Assembly (NCBI GenBank): GCA_036556965.1
Contig: DATBIO010000247.1
Span: forward strand, 1-6,632
Length of the DNA stretch: 6,632 nt
From: DATBIO01 sp036556965
GTDB lineage: Bacteria; Acidobacteriota; Vicinamibacteria; Fen-336
Direction: 5' to 3'
This document shows, one piece after another, positions 5,909-6,632 of this stretch (position 1 is the stretch's first letter; every line of letters begins with the position of its first letter). The notes under the pieces were generated by a model, which worked only from the letters and a program-made list of their open reading frames with translations, ran no database searches and had not been told where the DNA came from. Position numbers and translations under genes: made by a program.

Positions 5909-6632
5909 GGACGGCGGAGGAGCGCGAGCGGGCGCTGGACGCCGCCCTCCGCGACCTGGGCTCGGTGGTGGTGGCCATGAGCGGGGGCGTGGACAGCACG
6001 TACCTCGCGGTGCGGGCGCACGTCGTGCTGGGCGCGCGCGCGCTGGCCGTGACCGCGGACTCCGCGTCGCTCGCCGCCGGGGAGCGGGCCATGGCGGCCG
6101 AGGTGGCGGCGCGCTTCGCGCTGCGCCACCGCTTCGTGGCCACGGGCGAGGTCCAAGACCCCCTCTACGCCCGCAACGACGCCCTGCGCTGCTACCACTG
6201 CAAGGCGGAGCTGTTCCGCCACCTCCTGCCCCTGGCCGCGGAGGAGGGACTGGCGCACGTGGCCTACGGCCTCATCGTGGACGACCTGGGCGACTTCCGG
6301 CCCGGGCACCGCGCCGCACGGGAGGCCGGCGTGCGCGCCCCCCTCGCCGACGCCGGCTTCACCAAGGACGACGTGCGCGACCGCGCGCGCGCCCTCGGCC
6401 TGCCCACCGCCGACCGGCCCGCCTCGCCCTGCCTCTCCTCGCGCCTCCCCTACGGCACGCCGGTGACCGTCGAGGCCCTGGCCCGGGTCGAGCGGGCGGA
6501 GGAGGCGGTGCGCCGCTTCTCGCTGGTGGCCAACGCGTGGCGGTACCTGGCGACCGTGCACGAGCGGCGGGGGGAGCACGATGCCGCATTGGAAGCCGTC
6601 GGGAAGGCGCGTGTCCTCGATCCGAAGGACGA
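5899..6632 (+). CDS. larE: LarE-type PP-loop ATP pyrophosphatase/sulfur transferase, with TPR-like C-terminus (cut by window edge)
   Basis: 244 full codons are visible and the frame is open to the right edge. LarE adenylates a nicotinate-derived carboxylate and donates sulfur from a cysteine to build the nickel-pincer cofactor of lactate racemase. Seen here: the PP-loop AMSGGVDST (26-34), NDALRCYHCKAELF (93-106, C98 and C101), VAYGLIVDDLGDFRPG (121-136) and the LarE hallmark SPCLSSRLPYGTPVT (176-190) with C178, the position of the sulfur-donating or cluster-binding Cys. From about residue 206 the LarE sequence stops. Residues 212-244 instead read as one TPR (NAWRYLATVHERRGEHDAAL, ending VLDPKD), in the same frame. 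The other two frames show no LarE remainder, so a simple frameshift does not explain it. The last 20 or so codons also use more A/T-ending codons (GCA, TTG, GAA, CGT, GAT). The ATG overlaps the lysW stop. No larB or larC is in view. Confidence 0.8.
   Translation, partial: MAVGTAEERERALDAALRDLGSVVVAMSGGVDSTYLAVRAHVVLGARALAVTADSASLAAGERAMAAEVAARFALRHRFVATGEVQDPLYARNDALRCYHCKAELFRHLLPLAAEEGLAHVAYGLIVDDLGDFRPGHRAAREAGVRAPLADAGFTKDDVRDRARALGLPTADRPASPCLSSRLPYGTPVTVEALARVERAEEAVRRFSLVANAWRYLATVHERRGEHDAALEAVGKARVLDPKD

Noticed and set aside
5719..6579. 286-codon minus-strand frame opposite lysW-larE
   Set aside because: It is Gly/His/Arg/Val-rich with no domain, and antisense to two genes with clear motifs.

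Overview
The window is very GC-rich bacterial DNA with almost entirely G/C-ending codons. The genes are an Oar-type TonB-dependent receptor, a sulfatase-fold protein fused to TPRs, a PD40 beta-propeller protein, an exported-looking Amidohydro_3 enzyme and a LysW-type carrier. This mix fits Acidobacteriota best. Myxococcota or another high-GC 'deltaproteobacterial' lineage is possible. The assignment is inferred from gene content only.

Layout: a TonB-dependent receptor runs leftward off the left edge (start at 635, minus strand). A 133-bp divergent intergenic region (636-768) holds a convincing sigma70-like promoter for it. Four genes plus a truncated fifth then run rightward. They are a membrane-anchored alkaline-phosphatase-superfamily ('sulfatase') domain fused to nine TPRs (769-3075), a WD40-like/PD40 protein (3107-3997), a metal-dependent amidohydrolase only 4 bp later (4002-5666), a 54-residue LysW-like zinc-ribbon carrier (5744-5908), and an overlapping LarE-type PP-loop protein (5899 to the right edge). 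No RNA genes, insertion sequences, CRISPR arrays or clear intrinsic terminators were seen.

Functionally, the first three rightward genes look like an envelope cluster: a periplasm-facing hydrolase/transferase with a TPR scaffold, a propeller protein and an amidohydrolase. The propeller and amidohydrolase genes are almost certainly co-transcribed. The lysW-larE pair is separate: it has its own -10-like element and ribosome binding site, and a 10-nt overlap suggests translational coupling.

The points most worth a second look are at the right end. The LysW-like protein ends in Gln instead of the Glu that canonical LysW uses as its attachment point. It is coupled to a carboxylate-activating PP-loop enzyme rather than to lysine-pathway genes. 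That PP-loop protein also changes abruptly from LarE sequence to a TPR motif at about residue 206, which is either a novel fusion or an assembly/recombination junction. In addition, the 'sulfatase' has no cysteine anywhere and has Thr at the nucleophile position, so it cannot be a formylglycine-dependent sulfatase.
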